15,108 bases of DNA from an uncultured bacterium (lineage in GTDB: Bacteria > Bacteroidota > Bacteroidia > Bacteroidales > Muribaculaceae): NCBI GenBank assembly GCA_946184715.1, contig CAMHGU010000027.1, forward strand, positions 1 through 15,108, in the 5' to 3' direction. Position numbers and translations under genes: made by a program. This document shows, one piece after another, positions 14,102-15,108 of this stretch (positions within the stretch are counted from its first letter, which is position 1; every line of letters begins with the position of its first letter). A model generated the notes under the pieces. It saw only the letters and a program-made list of their open reading frames with translations, searched no databases and was not told the origin of the DNA.

Positions 14102-15108
14102 ATGCAAATTACCGTAAAGCAACTTGCTGCGATGGTGAACGGCACAGTGGAGGGTAATCCCGAAGCGGTCATCACCACGTATTCCAAGATAGAGGAAGCG
14201 ACCGAGGGCGCTCTGTCGTTTATCGCCAATCCCAAATACGCTCATTTTCTCTCCACCACTAAAGCCACGGCTGTGCTTGTGGCTCAAGACTTTGAAGCCG
14301 AGCAGCCGCATAGTGCCACGCTGATACGTGTGGCCGACCCGTATGCCACGCTCGCCCAGCTTCTGAACTACGTCGATTCGATGCACCATCCCAAGCGCCA
14401 AGGCGTGGAGCAGGGGGCAGTCATCGCTGAGGGAGTGGAGCTGCCGGCCGATGTGTATGTCGGGGCACTGACCTACATCGCCAAAGGCGTAACCATAGGC
14501 GCGGGCACCGAAATCGACCCACAGTGCCATATAGGCCAGAACGTGACGATTGGTAAGAACTGCATCATTCACGCGGGCGTGAAGATTGAGCACGACTGCG
14601 TGATAGGCGACTATTGTATCATTCAGCCCGGAGCCGTGATAGGCGGCGACGGTTTTGGCTTCGCGCCCCACGATGGGCACTATGAGAAGATTGCTCAGGT
14701 GGGCAATGTGGTGCTCGAAGATTATGTGGAGGTGGGAGCCAATACCACCATCGACCGCGCCACGATGGGCAGCACCGTAATACGCCGTGGCGTCAAGCTT
14801 GACAACCTTATCCAGGTGGCTCATAACGTGGAGATAGGCGAAAACACCGTGATGGCCGCGCAAGTGGGCGTGGCCGGCTCCACCAAGATAGGCAAGAACA
14901 ATATGGTGGGCGGCCAAGTGGGCTTCGCAGGCCATATCCACGTGGGCGACGGCAACCAGTTTGGCGCGCAAAGCGGCGTGCCCAATAGCGTGGGCGACGC
15001 CAATCGCTTGATAGGCTCGCCGGCAATACGCGACCTTGACTTCGCCCGCCAGGTGGTTTATCTCAAGCGTATGGCCGACCTCATAAAGCGCGTCAACGAA
15101 TTGGAAAA
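14102..15108 (+). CDS. lpxD: UDP-3-O-(3-hydroxyacyl)glucosamine N-acyltransferase LpxD, cut by window end
   Basis: The frame is open from the ATG at 14102 to the window edge (335 codons seen; about 10-15 residues probably missing). LpxD transfers a 3-hydroxyacyl chain from ACP to the 2-amino group of UDP-3-O-acylglucosamine, the third step of lipid A synthesis, in the cytoplasm as a homotrimer. Visible: the N-terminal uridine-binding domain (about 1-100), hexapeptide left-handed beta-helix repeats (about 105-300; V.IGAGT.IDP, IGQNVTIGKN), the GGDGFGFAP motif (181-189), VGANTTIDRATMG (211-223), the catalytic His241 in IQVAHNVEIG, and the start of the C-terminal ACP-binding helix (DLDFARQVVYLKRMADLIKR). 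In Bacteroidota an lpxC-fabZ fusion and lpxA commonly follow; that is outside the window. Confidence 0.96.
   Translation, partial: MQITVKQLAAMVNGTVEGNPEAVITTYSKIEEATEGALSFIANPKYAHFLSTTKATAVLVAQDFEAEQPHSATLIRVADPYATLAQLLNYVDSMHHPKRQGVEQGAVIAEGVELPADVYVGALTYIAKGVTIGAGTEIDPQCHIGQNVTIGKNCIIHAGVKIEHDCVIGDYCIIQPGAVIGGDGFGFAPHDGHYEKIAQVGNVVLEDYVEVGANTTIDRATMGSTVIRRGVKLDNLIQVAHNVEIGENTVMAAQVGVAGSTKIGKNNMVGGQVGFAGHIHVGDGNQFGAQSGVPNSVGDANRLIGSPAIRDLDFARQVVYLKRMADLIKRVNELE

Noticed and set aside
13874..14971. Minus-strand frame of 365 codons rich in His and Ala
   Set aside because: It is antisense to lpxD, which has full family motifs and a promoter on the plus strand.

Overview
The window looks like chromosomal DNA of a gut-type Bacteroidales bacterium, possibly Muribaculaceae-like. 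The family guess is inference and nothing here proves the rank. Support comes from Bacteroidota-type promoters (TAnnTTTG -7 boxes, one with a TTG about 20 nt upstream), a histone H1-like small basic protein, an HU protein fused to a membrane helix and a LysM domain, SurA-like double-rotamase PPIase and LpxD genes, and moderately GC-rich coding sequence with AT-rich intergenic DNA. There are no rRNA, tRNA, CRISPR, integrase, transposase or reverse transcriptase genes.

Layout. (1) 71-2005 (+): periplasmic SurA-like peptidyl-prolyl isomerase, ended by a strong hairpin. (2) 2254-6792 (+): a 1512-residue secreted protein with its own promoter. It has a signal peptide, a dockerin-like pair of calcium loops, and six tandem FGE-sulfatase/C-type-lectin-fold modules. 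Units 1-4 repeat at exactly 720 bp. Long stretches of the module bodies are identical at the DNA level, while a segment of about 100 bp at the end of each module is strongly divergent. This gene lies between two copies of an intergenic direct repeat. (3) 7083-7259 (-): histone H1-like small protein. (4) 7417-9560 (-): a compact operon, lipoprotein -> rsmG -> metallo-beta-lactamase-fold hydrolase. (5) 9629-13877 (+): a six-gene run, CvfB-like S1 protein, HU, HU-TM-LysM fusion, secreted Ntn hydrolase, DUF486 membrane protein, YcxB-like membrane protein, with spacings from 33 bp down to overlaps of 4-8 bp. (6) 14102-end (+): lpxD behind a recognisable promoter, cut by the window edge.

The most interesting object is the six-module gene. 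The divergent segments look like the variable regions of diversity-generating retroelement (DGR) targets: they sit at the C-terminal end of a C-type-lectin/FGE fold, follow the pattern RGGxW...CRVSxR...P...GLRL, and vary mostly at the first two bases of codons ending in C, as expected if AAC codons of a template were mutagenised at adenines. DGR targets usually carry one variable region at the protein C-terminus; here there are six in one reading frame. Neither the reverse transcriptase nor the template repeat is in the window. If this is a DGR target it is served from elsewhere or is a relic. The main alternative is recombination among modules, and the sequence shows clear mosaicism between adjacent units.

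The other genes are mostly housekeeping or envelope functions: periplasmic folding, lipid A synthesis, rRNA methylation and nucleoid proteins. The HU-TM-LysM protein could physically connect DNA to the cell wall.
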